The notes beneath the pieces were generated by a model that was not told the DNA's origin, did no database searches, and saw only the letters and a program-made list of their open reading frames with translations. Below are positions 1 to 5,111 of a stretch of 5,111 nucleotides of DNA, in pieces. Within the stretch, counting starts at the first letter, position 1; every line of letters starts with the position of its first letter. The position numbers were made by a program, and so were the translations under genes. This stretch comes from Pseudomonadota bacterium. Its GTDB lineage: Bacteria > Pseudomonadota > Gammaproteobacteria > Xanthomonadales > Rhodanobacteraceae. Location: NCBI GenBank assembly GCA_018241165.1, contig JAFEEK010000152.1:1-5111 (forward strand), read 5' to 3'.

Positions 1-1355
1 AGACGCGCCGCGCGCCAGGCATTGAGCCCCTGCGCCATCAATCCCGCGATGATCCCGGTCAACACATCGCCCATGCCTCCCGAGGCCATGCCCGGATTGC
101 CCCATGGACACGCCGCGACGTCGCCTTGTTCGTGCGCGATCAGCGTGCCCGCGCCCTTGAGCACGGCCACGCAGCGGTATCGCGCAGCAAGTTCGCGCGC
201 CGCGGCGAATCGATCGCGTGCGATCTGCGCCGTATCGCAGCCGAGCAAGCGCGCCGCTTCTCCCGGGTGCGGCGTGATCACGCTTTCCGGCGCCAATACC
301 CTCACCTGCGCGGCGAGCAGGTTCAACGCATCCGCATCGACGACCGCCGGCTTGTGCGAACCCAATGCGGCTCGCCAAAGCTTTCCGCTCCAATCGGACT
401 GGCCCAACCCCGGCCCGAGCGCGAGCACGCTCGCGCGATCGAGCAATGGCGCCATTTCCATGGCATCGCCTGCCGCATGCGCCATTACCTCGGGCCGCGC
501 GGCATTGATGGCGACGATGTTTTCCGTGCGTGTCGCGGCACTGACCAATCCCGCACCGACGCGCAAAGCCGCCTCTGCACACAATCGGATCGCTCCGCCC
601 ATGCCGGCATCGCCGCCGATCGCGAGTACGTGTCCGAAATCGCCCTTGTGCGCGGAGCGCGCGCGCGGCGCAAGCCATGTCGACATGCGGCGCGCGTCGA
701 GCAGGCGCGCGTCGTAGGGCGCATTGGCAAGCGCCTCTTCGGGCAACCCGAGTCGATCCAGCACCAGCGCGCCGCAGTGATCCATGGCCGCACCCGTCGA
801 CAAGCCGCGCTTGCGCGCGATGAAACTCACGGTGATTTCCGCGCGTATGGCCACACCGAGCACCGCGCCGGTGTCAGCATCAATCCCTGATGGTACGTCC
901 AGTGCAAGTACCGGCTTGCTGGTCGCATTCAGGTGATGAATCGTTTGCGCGACAAGGCCTTCTACCGGACGTGCCAGACCGGTACCGAAAATCGCATCGA
1001 CGTAGACATCAGCCGCTGGCAATCCGGGTTCGGACGCCACGATTTCACCGCCCGCATCGCGCCAGGCATCGCGTGCGCGAATGGCGTCTTTCGTCGCCGG
1101 TTCGCCCAGTGCAAGCACGACGGCCTGCAACCCGGCCGCACGCGCCTGACAAGCCAGCAAATAGCCGTCCCCGCCGTTGTTGCCGGTACCGCAAAGCACG
1201 GCGATCTTGCGGATTCGCGGCCAACGTGCGGCGAGTACGCGCCATGCGGCACCGGCGGCACGCTGCATCAGATCGAAGCCGGCCAGCCCTAAATCCTCGA
1301 TCGCATGGCGATCCAGTTCGCGCACCTGTGCCGACGTGTACAAACGAGTACTCAT
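1..1355 (-). CDS. nnr: Bifunctional NAD(P)H-hydrate epimerase / ADP-dependent NAD(P)H-hydrate dehydratase, 3'-truncated by window edge
   Basis: A metabolite-repair enzyme: the N-terminal domain interconverts the R and S hydrates of NADH/NADPH, and the C-terminal domain dehydrates the S form back to NAD(P)H at the expense of ADP or ATP. The minus strand reads open from ATG at 1355 to the window edge, giving 451 complete codons with no stop. The YjeF_N domain covers about residues 8-205, with GTGNNGGDG (56-64), DAIFGTG (120-126) and LDVPSGIDADTG (152-163). The ribokinase-like domain starts near 225, with HKGDFGHVLAIGG (236-248), ALGPGLG (312-318), DADALNLL (340-347), TPHPGEAARLLG (361-372), KGAGT (400-404) and GNPGMASGGMGDVL (419-432), whose Asp430 is the expected catalytic base. 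The start is firm: an in-frame TAA lies at 1365-1367 with no start codon between. Full-length homologues have about 490-515 residues, so a few dozen are missing. It is divergent from queG; tsaE often follows nnr and may lie beyond the left edge (inference). Confidence 0.96.
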   Translation of the reverse strand, partial: MSTRLYTSAQVRELDRHAIEDLGLAGFDLMQRAAGAAWRVLAARWPRIRKIAVLCGTGNNGGDGYLLACQARAAGLQAVVLALGEPATKDAIRARDAWRDAGGEIVASEPGLPAADVYVDAIFGTGLARPVEGLVAQTIHHLNATSKPVLALDVPSGIDADTGAVLGVAIRAEITVSFIARKRGLSTGAAMDHCGALVLDRLGLPEEALANAPYDARLLDARRMSTWLAPRARSAHKGDFGHVLAIGGDAGMGGAIRLCAEAALRVGAGLVSAATRTENIVAINAARPEVMAHAAGDAMEMAPLLDRASVLALGPGLGQSDWSGKLWRAALGSHKPAVVDADALNLLAAQVRVLAPESVITPHPGEAARLLGCDTAQIARDRFAAARELAARYRCVAVLKGAGTLIAHEQGDVAACPWGNPGMASGGMGDVLTGIIAGLMAQGLNAWRAAR

Positions 1356-1378
1356 CCTGCAAGTTTATACTTTGCGCC
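1356..1378. promoter_or_regulatory. Putative divergent nnr/queG promoter with overlapping -10 elements
   Basis: The 23 bases between the two start codons contain TATACT on the plus strand (1366-1371) and TATAAA on the minus strand (1369 down to 1364), so the two -10-like hexamers overlap. Each ends 7-8 bases before the ATG it faces, which would put transcription starts at or within a base or two of queG ATG 1379 and nnr ATG 1355. No good -35 hexamer is seen at 16-18 bp spacing on either strand. Neither gene has a normally spaced Shine-Dalgarno: nnr has only AGG directly touching its ATG, and queG has none. Seen: the hexamers and their spacing. Inferred: promoter function and leaderless transcripts. 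An alternative is that queG or nnr is transcribed from promoters inside the opposite gene. Confidence 0.5.
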
Positions 1379-2443
1379 ATGAACTCGCCCGACTACGTCG
1401 AACTTGCCAGCGCGATCAAGCGCTGGGGCGTGGAATTGGGTTTCGCACAAATCGGCATCGCCACGACCCGGCTCGGCGACGACGAAGCGCATCTGCTCGA
1501 CTGGCTGGCGCAGGATCGGCACGGCGAGATGGATTACATGCAGCGCCACGGCACGAAACGCAGCCGTCCAGCGGATTTGCATCCCGGCACGGTGCGCGTG
1601 ATCTCGGCGCGCATGGATTACGATCCGCCCGGCGCGCGCGACGGTTGGGAAATTCTTGACGATCCCACCCTCGGCTACGTCTCGCGCTACGCGCTGGGTC
1701 GCGATTACCACAAGCTCGTTCGTGCGCGCCTGCAAAAGCTCGCCGATCGCATCACGCAGGAAATCGGCCCGTTCGGTTACCGCGCGTTTTCCGACTCTGC
1801 GCCGGTGCTCGAAAAAGCACTCGCACGCAATGCAGGGCTCGGCTGGATCGGCAAGCACACCTGCCTGATCGATCATCGTGCCGGATCGTGGTTCTTTCTC
1901 GGCGAGTTGTACACCGATTTGCCGTTACCGATCGATGCGCCGGCGACCGACCACTGCGGCACCTGCACACGCTGCATCGAGGTCTGCCCGACCCAGGCCA
2001 TCGTCGGCCCGCAGCAGCTCGATGCGCGCCGTTGCATCTCATACCTGACCATCGAACTGCGCGGCAGCATTCCGGTCGAACTGCGCGCGCTGATCGGCAA
2101 CCGCATCTACGGCTGCGACGACTGCCAGCTCGTGTGCCCGTGGAACAAATTCGCGAAAAAAAGCGTCGAGCCGGATTTCGCCGTGCGCCACAACCTTGAT
2201 GGCGCTTCACTGGTCGATCTGTTCGGCTGGAGCGAAACGGAATTCCTGTCCCGCACCGAAGGCTCGGCGATTCGCCGTATCGGATACGAATGCTGGCTGC
2301 GCAATATTGCGGTCGCCATGGGCAACGCTCCGCGAAGTGCCGCCATCACGAGTGCCCTGAAATCGCGAGCGGATCATCCGTCCGCACTGGTACGCGAACA
2401 TGTTCAATGGGCACTCGCCCGGCGAACAAATGAGTCTGCTTGA
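1379..2443 (+). CDS. queG: Epoxyqueuosine reductase QueG (iron-sulfur, cobalamin-dependent)
   Basis: Catalyses the last step of queuosine synthesis, reducing epoxyqueuosine to queuosine at the wobble position of tRNAs for Tyr, His, Asn and Asp; a cytosolic enzyme. The 354-residue product is close to the family length (379 in E. coli). The N-terminal DUF1730-type region includes GRDYHKL (107-113), the conserved DSAPVLEKALAR block (139-150, Asp139 being the likely catalytic acid by family position) and GLGWIGKH (153-160). Two [4Fe-4S] motifs follow: Cys193/196/199 with Cys203, and Cys219 with Cys246/249/253. The C-terminal HEAT-like part carries IRRIGYECWLRNIAVAMGN (298-316). All cluster cysteines are intact. 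The frame is open upstream to about 890, but that extension lies antisense to nnr and has no family similarity, so ATG 1379 is chosen. There is no Shine-Dalgarno and a -10-like box is only 7 bases upstream, so the mRNA may be leaderless. Confidence 0.97.
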   Translation: MNSPDYVELASAIKRWGVELGFAQIGIATTRLGDDEAHLLDWLAQDRHGEMDYMQRHGTKRSRPADLHPGTVRVISARMDYDPPGARDGWEILDDPTLGYVSRYALGRDYHKLVRARLQKLADRITQEIGPFGYRAFSDSAPVLEKALARNAGLGWIGKHTCLIDHRAGSWFFLGELYTDLPLPIDAPATDHCGTCTRCIEVCPTQAIVGPQQLDARRCISYLTIELRGSIPVELRALIGNRIYGCDDCQLVCPWNKFAKKSVEPDFAVRHNLDGASLVDLFGWSETEFLSRTEGSAIRRIGYECWLRNIAVAMGNAPRSAAITSALKSRADHPSALVREHVQWALARRTNESA

Positions 2444-2478
2444 CAGGCCATTCCGGCGATCGGCCGTGTATTATTTTT
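2443..2478 (+). terminator. Weak putative intrinsic terminator of queG
   Basis: Starting at the last base of the queG stop codon, ACA plus GGCC (2443-2449) can pair with GGCC plus TGT (2462-2469, one bulged G at 2466). The loop is 12 bases, and it is followed by the T-rich run ATTATTTTT (2470-2478). The stem is short and bulged, so termination is plausible but not certain. Read-through would meet the second, stronger hairpin at 2531-2551, which on this strand is followed only by TTGAATTAT. Confidence 0.35.
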
Positions 2479-2627
2479 GCAACATTCGCGGAATCGGCAG
2501 CGAATAACCCATGCTCACGGCGAAAAAAAACCCCCGCATGTGCTGCGGGGGTTGAATTATCGGAGTGACGATTACCAGAACGATGCCGCCCTGCTAGCCT
2601 GGGGCAACGCGCGAGCGTTGCAAAAAT
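2473..2627. repeat. 18-bp imperfect inverted repeat bracketing the panC terminator
   Basis: The left arm (2473-2490) reads ATTTTTGCAACATTCGCG. The right arm (2610-2627), read on the minus strand, is ATTTTTGCAACGCTCGCG, matching at 16 of 18 positions. The arms are 119 bases apart and the strong minus-strand terminator lies between them. Part of the right arm (2615-2621) also pairs with 2604-2610 to make a local hairpin, so the two pairings exclude each other. The function is unknown: it could be a paired protein-binding site, the closing stem of a read-through transcript, or a remnant of a duplication. Confidence 0.55.
2523..2551 (-). terminator. Strong intrinsic terminator of the pcnB-folK-panB-panC operon
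   Basis: On the minus strand an 8-bp perfect GC-rich stem, CCCCCGCA (2551-2544) with TGCGGGGG (2538-2531), encloses a 5-base loop and is followed at once by eight T (2530-2523). This is a textbook Rho-independent terminator for transcripts coming from panC, 119 bases past its stop codon. On the plus strand the same hairpin is followed only by TTGAATTAT, so it is at best a weak terminator in that direction. Confidence 0.93.
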
Positions 2628-2669
2628 CCCGATGGCAGTGGCGAGAATACCACAACCGTTGCGCAAATG
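2523..2669 (-). ncRNA. Structured panC 3' untranslated region, candidate 3'-derived small RNA
   Basis: The 147 bases from the panC stop to the end of the terminator T-run contain no credible gene but three successive hairpins on the minus strand. The first is GGTTGTGG (2657-2650) with CCACTGCC (2641-2634), having one wobble and one mismatch. The second is GCAACGC (2621-2615) with GCGTTGC (2610-2604) around a 4-base loop. The third is the terminator. A -10-like TATTCT (2649-2644) lies in the loop of the first hairpin and could start a transcript of about 115 nt, but no matching -35 is visible. A small RNA, released by processing or from its own promoter, is only a hypothesis; a plain 3' untranslated region is the default reading. 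Confidence 0.25.
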
Positions 2670-3518
2670 CTAGTGGGCCAGTAGCAGGTTGTCGATCAGC
2701 CGCGCGCGACCCATGCGGGTAGCGATCAGGGCGATGGCGCCGTGGCGGCCTGACAGATCCGGCACGGACAAATCGGCTGCGCGGCGGATCGTTGCGTAGT
2801 CCGGAATCGAACCCGCAGCCTCCAGCACCGCGCGTGCATCGGACTCGATTGCCGCGATCGGGCGCCCGGCATTCCATTGTTCGCGCATCGCGCACAAGGT
2901 GCGATAAATGACACCGGCGCGTTCGCGTTCCTCGCTGCTCAAATACTGGTTGCGCGAACTCATCGCCAAACCGTTCGCTTCGCGCACGATCGGCGCGGCG
3001 ACGATTTCGATCGGCAGGCACAAATCCTTCGTCATCCGCCGAACGACCAGCAATTGTTGGTAATCCTTCTGGCCAAAAACGGCGACATCGGGCTGGACGA
3101 GGTTGAACAGTTTCGTCACCACGGTCGCGACGCCGGAAAAATGTCCTGGGCGCAACGCGCCTTCAAGCGTTTCGACGATTTGTGGAACCTCCACGCGCAC
3201 CGTCTGTGCCGCGCCATAGGGATACATCTCATCGACGGATGGCGCGAACAACACATTGCAGCCATGCGCGGCAAGGCTGGCGCGATCGGCGTCGAGCGTG
3301 CGCGGATAGCTCGTGAAATCCTCGTTCGGCCCGAACTGGGTCGGATTCACGAACACGCTGGCGACGACGTTCTCGGCATGTTCGCGCGCCAGTTCGACCA
3401 GCGATAAATGCCCGGCATGCAGATTGCCCATCGTCGGCACGAAGCCGATACGCGCTCCCGCGCGACGCCATGCGGACACGCGTGCGCGCAAGTCCGCAGC
3501 GGTATGGACTACATCCAT
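2670..3518 (-). CDS. panC: Pantothenate synthetase (pantoate--beta-alanine ligase)
   Basis: Condenses pantoate with beta-alanine using ATP, through a pantoyl-adenylate, to give pantothenate, the coenzyme A precursor; cytosolic. The 282-residue product matches the family length (283 in E. coli). The nucleotidyltransferase fold is marked by PTMGNLHAGHLSL (28-40, with the HIGH-like HAGH at 34-37), FVNPTQFGPNEDF (56-68), RPGHFSGVATVV (123-134), FGQKDYQQL (149-157) and the KMSKS-like MSSRNQYLS (186-194). The C-terminal lid ends with GRARLIDN (270-277). The ATG shares its A with the panB TGA (TGATG). The nearest GGAG lies 11 bases upstream, which is too far for a strong site, so translation is probably coupled to panB. 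The reading frame continues upstream of this ATG across panB, but that part is out-of-frame panB and not protein. No panD follows before the terminator. Confidence 0.98.
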   Translation of the reverse strand: MDVVHTAADLRARVSAWRRAGARIGFVPTMGNLHAGHLSLVELAREHAENVVASVFVNPTQFGPNEDFTSYPRTLDADRASLAAHGCNVLFAPSVDEMYPYGAAQTVRVEVPQIVETLEGALRPGHFSGVATVVTKLFNLVQPDVAVFGQKDYQQLLVVRRMTKDLCLPIEIVAAPIVREANGLAMSSRNQYLSSEERERAGVIYRTLCAMREQWNAGRPIAAIESDARAVLEAAGSIPDYATIRRAADLSVPDLSGRHGAIALIATRMGRARLIDNLLLAH

Positions 3519-4339
3519 CAGAATGCGTGCTCCGGAGCGGGGAATTTTCCATTCCGCACCTCGTCCGCATAGGCGCGAATCGCATCGCCGACCGAACCGC
3601 GGCCAGCGAGAAAATCCTTCGAGAACTTCGGCCGCTTGCCCGGGGTGATGCCGAGCATGTCGTAGATGACCAGCACCTGGCCGTCGCAATCCGCACCTGC
3701 ACCGATGCCGATGGTCGGGATCGGAATCTCCGCCGTGATGCGCCTGGCCAGCGCCGCCGGCACGCATTCGAGCACGAGCAGGTCTGCGCCGGATTCGGCA
3801 ACCGCATGCGCGTCCGCGATGAGCTGCGCAGCAGCGTCTTTCGTCTTGCCCTGCACGCGATAGCCGCCGAACTTGTGCACGGATTGCGGCGTCAGGCCCA
3901 GGTGCGCGCAGACCGGAATCGCGTGTCGTGTAAGCGCGCGGATGACATCGAGCACATAGCCGGCGCCTTCGAGCTTGACCATCGCCGCGCCGCCCTCGGC
4001 AAACAGGCGTCCGGCGTTGCGCAGTGCCGTATCCGCATCGCGAAAACTCAGGAACGGCATGTCGGCGATCAACAGCGCACTGCGCACGCCGCGCGCCACC
4101 GCGGCGGTGTGATAGACCATGTCGTCCACATTCACCGGCAACGTGCTGTCGCGCCCTTGTACCACCATGCCCAGCGAATCGCCGACCAGCACGGCATCGA
4201 CTCCCGCCGCGTCGCATTGCGCTGCGAAGCTGGCGTCGTAGGCGGTCAGCATGACGATCTTCTCGCCTTTGCCCTTCATGGCGTGCAACTGCGGCACGGT
4301 GATGGCGGTACGCACCGTGGATTTGGCATTGGCGTACAT
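3518..4339 (-). CDS. panB: 3-methyl-2-oxobutanoate hydroxymethyltransferase (ketopantoate hydroxymethyltransferase)
   Basis: Transfers a hydroxymethyl group from 5,10-methylenetetrahydrofolate to 2-oxoisovalerate, giving ketopantoate, the first committed step of pantothenate synthesis. The product has 273 residues (264 in E. coli) and a TIM-barrel signature throughout: LTAYDASFA (31-39), VGDSLG (52-57, Asp54 a predicted metal ligand), IADMPF (91-96, Asp93 the second ligand), VKLEG (121-125, Lys122), [19 protein letters not shown] (146-164), LECVPA (190-195, Glu191 the expected catalytic base), TIGIGAG (209-215) and [11 protein letters not shown] (220-230). ATG 4339 is chosen over an in-frame ATG at 4417 because GGGAG lies 6 bases upstream and the longer version would overlap folK with no homologous sequence. 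It starts 23 bases after the folK stop and overlaps panC by one base. Reduction of ketopantoate to pantoate (PanE or IlvC) is not encoded here. Confidence 0.98.
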   Translation of the reverse strand: MYANAKSTVRTAITVPQLHAMKGKGEKIVMLTAYDASFAAQCDAAGVDAVLVGDSLGMVVQGRDSTLPVNVDDMVYHTAAVARGVRSALLIADMPFLSFRDADTALRNAGRLFAEGGAAMVKLEGAGYVLDVIRALTRHAIPVCAHLGLTPQSVHKFGGYRVQGKTKDAAAQLIADAHAVAESGADLLVLECVPAALARRITAEIPIPTIGIGAGADCDGQVLVIYDMLGITPGKRPKFSKDFLAGRGSVGDAIRAYADEVRNGKFPAPEHAF

Positions 4340-4344
4340 GGCGA

Positions 4345-4350
4345 ACTCCC
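4345..4350 (-). promoter_or_regulatory. Ribosome binding site deciding the panB start
   Basis: On the minus strand GGGAG (4350-4346) is followed by 6 bases and then ATG at 4339. It is the best Shine-Dalgarno sequence in the operon. It supports the 273-residue PanB rather than the 299-residue version that would begin inside folK. Confidence 0.7.
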
Positions 4351-4362
4351 GAAGCCGAACGC

Positions 4363-4848
4363 CTATTCTGCCATGCGCACGCAAGATGAGGCATCGACGC
4401 TGGCGAGCAATTTCCAAACGCTTCCATGCCCGGGAATGTCGAGATCCGGCGCAATCTCGGCGAGCGGCGCCAGTACGAACGCGCGTTCGTGCAAATGCGG
4501 ATGTGGCACATGCAGGCCAGATTCGTTCAAAACCCGATCGCCATAGACAAGGATGTCCAGATCCAGCACGCGCGGCCCCCAGCGCGTGCCATCGCGCTCG
4601 CGTCCAGCCACGCGCTCGATCGTCAGCAGGTGATCGAGCAGTTCACGCGGTGTCAGTGCGGTTGCCAGTTGCGCCACGGCGTTGACGAATTCGGGTTGAT
4701 CCACGCGCCCCCACGGCGCGCTGCGATAGCGGCGTGAACGCGCGACGAGGCGCGTCGCGGGCAGCTTGGCAAGAGCGGCCAGGCCTGCCTCGACCTGCGC
4801 GGACGGATCGGCAAGATTGCTGCCGAGCCCGATGTATGTGTTTTCCAT
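4363..4848 (-). CDS. folK: 2-amino-4-hydroxy-6-hydroxymethyldihydropteridine pyrophosphokinase (HPPK)
   Basis: Transfers diphosphate from ATP to 6-hydroxymethyl-7,8-dihydropterin, the step before dihydropteroate synthase in folate synthesis; cytosolic. The 161-residue length agrees with the family (about 159 in E. coli). Motifs seen are GLGSN (7-11), the [12 protein letters not shown] segment (82-93) and LDLDIL (95-100), whose Asp96 and Asp98 correspond to the two magnesium-binding aspartates. [19 protein letters not shown] (116-134) follows, the usual C-terminal signature. ATG 4848 lies 6 bases after the pcnB stop with no clear Shine-Dalgarno (TAAGCCAAAATG), so it probably relies on read-through by ribosomes from pcnB. 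The pcnB-folK pair is common in Gammaproteobacteria. Its product pathway supplies the folate cofactor used by PanB next door. Confidence 0.97.
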   Translation of the reverse strand: MENTYIGLGSNLADPSAQVEAGLAALAKLPATRLVARSRRYRSAPWGRVDQPEFVNAVAQLATALTPRELLDHLLTIERVAGRERDGTRWGPRVLDLDILVYGDRVLNESGLHVPHPHLHERAFVLAPLAEIAPDLDIPGHGSVWKLLASVDASSCVRMAE

Positions 4849-4854
4849 TTTGGC

Positions 4855-5111
4855 TTACTGCGAATCGGCGGCGGCGCTGGCTTGCGCGGCCGGCTTGCGC
4901 CTGCGCCGCCGGCGCTTTTTCGGCGCGTCGCTCGCAGGCGCAGCGGCGGACGCCGGTGCGGCGGACAATTCTTCTGCCAGCGCCTCGTGCGGCGTGGATT
5001 GCGCATGCGTCCACCAGCGACCGAGTTCGGCGATGTCGTCGCCTTCGGGCGCGCGCAGCAGCAGGAAATCATAGGCGCCGCGAAAGCGCGGATGCGCAAG
5101 CAAACGAAACA
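4855..5111 (-). CDS. pcnB: Poly(A) polymerase I, C-terminal fragment (gene runs off the right edge)
   Basis: Only the last 84 residues are present, ending at TAA 4857-4855. The segment LLAHPRFRGAYDFLLLR, followed by an acidic and aromatic stretch (GDDIAELGRWW), matches the end of the conserved PcnB C-terminal region. After it comes an alanine-rich linker, then a run of nine consecutive Lys/Arg residues (fragment residues 64-72, bases 4894-4920) and a short Ala/Ser tail. A basic, low-complexity tail is usual in proteobacterial PcnB and fits RNA binding. The enzyme adds 3' poly(A) tails that promote RNA decay. The nucleotidyltransferase core lies beyond the window, so its catalytic residues cannot be checked. 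The identification rests on this tail and on folK directly downstream; a CCA-adding enzyme is less likely because of the long basic extension. Confidence 0.88.
   Translation of the reverse strand, partial: FRLLAHPRFRGAYDFLLLRAPEGDDIAELGRWWTHAQSTPHEALAEELSAAPASAAAPASDAPKKRRRRRRKPAAQASAAADSQ

Noticed and set aside
22..1292. Several long plus-strand open frames (22-717, 126-890, 933-1292) across the left quarter
   Set aside because: They lie antisense to nnr, which reads open with all its conserved motifs on the minus strand. The plus-strand products are rich in Arg, Ala and Ser, resemble no family I know, and are typical GC-rich shadow frames.
890..1378. 163-residue N-terminal extension of the queG frame
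   Set aside because: The extension is antisense to nnr, has no family similarity, and the conserved QueG N-terminus begins at ATG 1379.
2440..2474. Consensus -35 TTGACA (2440-2445) with TATTAT (2469-2474) as a plus-strand promoter
   Set aside because: The spacer is 23 bp, too long for a sigma-70 promoter, and no gene follows on that strand. The TTGACA is partly the queG stop codon.
2604..2621. GCAACGC/GCGTTGC hairpin as a second terminator
   Set aside because: It is not followed by a T-run on either strand: AAAAATCCC follows on the plus strand and CCCAGG on the minus strand.
2477..2722. 81-residue plus-strand open frame in the convergent intergenic region
   Set aside because: It runs through the terminator hairpin and into the antisense of panC, has no ribosome binding site and a composition unlike a protein.
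3519..4511. 331-residue upstream extension of the panC frame (a 613-residue open frame in total)
   Set aside because: This portion is panB and the end of folK read in the wrong frame. The real PanC begins at ATG 3518, matching the family length. It is not a fusion protein.
3470..4546. 358-residue plus-strand open frame
   Set aside because: It is antisense to panB and parts of panC and folK, with no recognisable domain; a shadow of GC-rich codon structure.
4891..4925. Low-complexity Lys/Arg-coding stretch as a possible frameshift or sequencing artefact
   Set aside because: Basic low-complexity tails are normal at the C-terminus of proteobacterial PcnB, and the frame closes properly just before folK.

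Overview
The window is a stretch of ordinary, well-conserved bacterial housekeeping chromosome. It is GC-rich, with dense coding and very short intergenic gaps. The proteins and their order (pcnB-folK-panB-panC on one side, and nnr diverging from queG on the other) are typical of Gammaproteobacteria. Pantothenate genes directly behind pcnB-folK and the high GC suggest Xanthomonadales/Lysobacterales, but that placement is an inference from gene order and base composition. There are no mobile elements, CRISPR arrays, tRNA or rRNA genes.

Layout, left to right. (1) Positions 1-1355, minus strand: nnr, the bifunctional NAD(P)H-hydrate epimerase/dehydratase. It has both domains, but its last few dozen residues lie beyond the left edge. 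(2) A 23-bp divergent gap (1356-1378) with overlapping -10-like elements on both strands. (3) Positions 1379-2443, plus strand: queG, epoxyqueuosine reductase. (4) A 226-bp convergent intergenic region (2444-2669). It holds a weak putative queG terminator, a strong minus-strand intrinsic terminator closing the pantothenate operon, two further hairpins and an 18-bp imperfect inverted repeat. (5) Positions 2670 to 5111, minus strand: an operon read right to left as pcnB (only the C-terminal end is present), folK, panB and panC, with gaps of 6 and 23 bp and a 1-base overlap.

How the genes work together. FolK makes the pterin diphosphate precursor of folate. PanB uses 5,10-methylenetetrahydrofolate to make ketopantoate, and PanC joins pantoate to beta-alanine to give pantothenate, the precursor of coenzyme A. 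The operon therefore links folate and CoA cofactor supply behind poly(A) polymerase. Nnr repairs damaged NAD(P)H, and QueG performs the last step of queuosine formation in tRNA. These two are neighbours in many proteobacteria (also divergent in E. coli) without an obvious shared pathway.

I found no undescribed multi-gene system. The parts most worth a second look are non-coding: the divergent nnr/queG promoter, which appears to give leaderless or near-leaderless mRNAs, and the structured panC 3' region with its inverted repeat.
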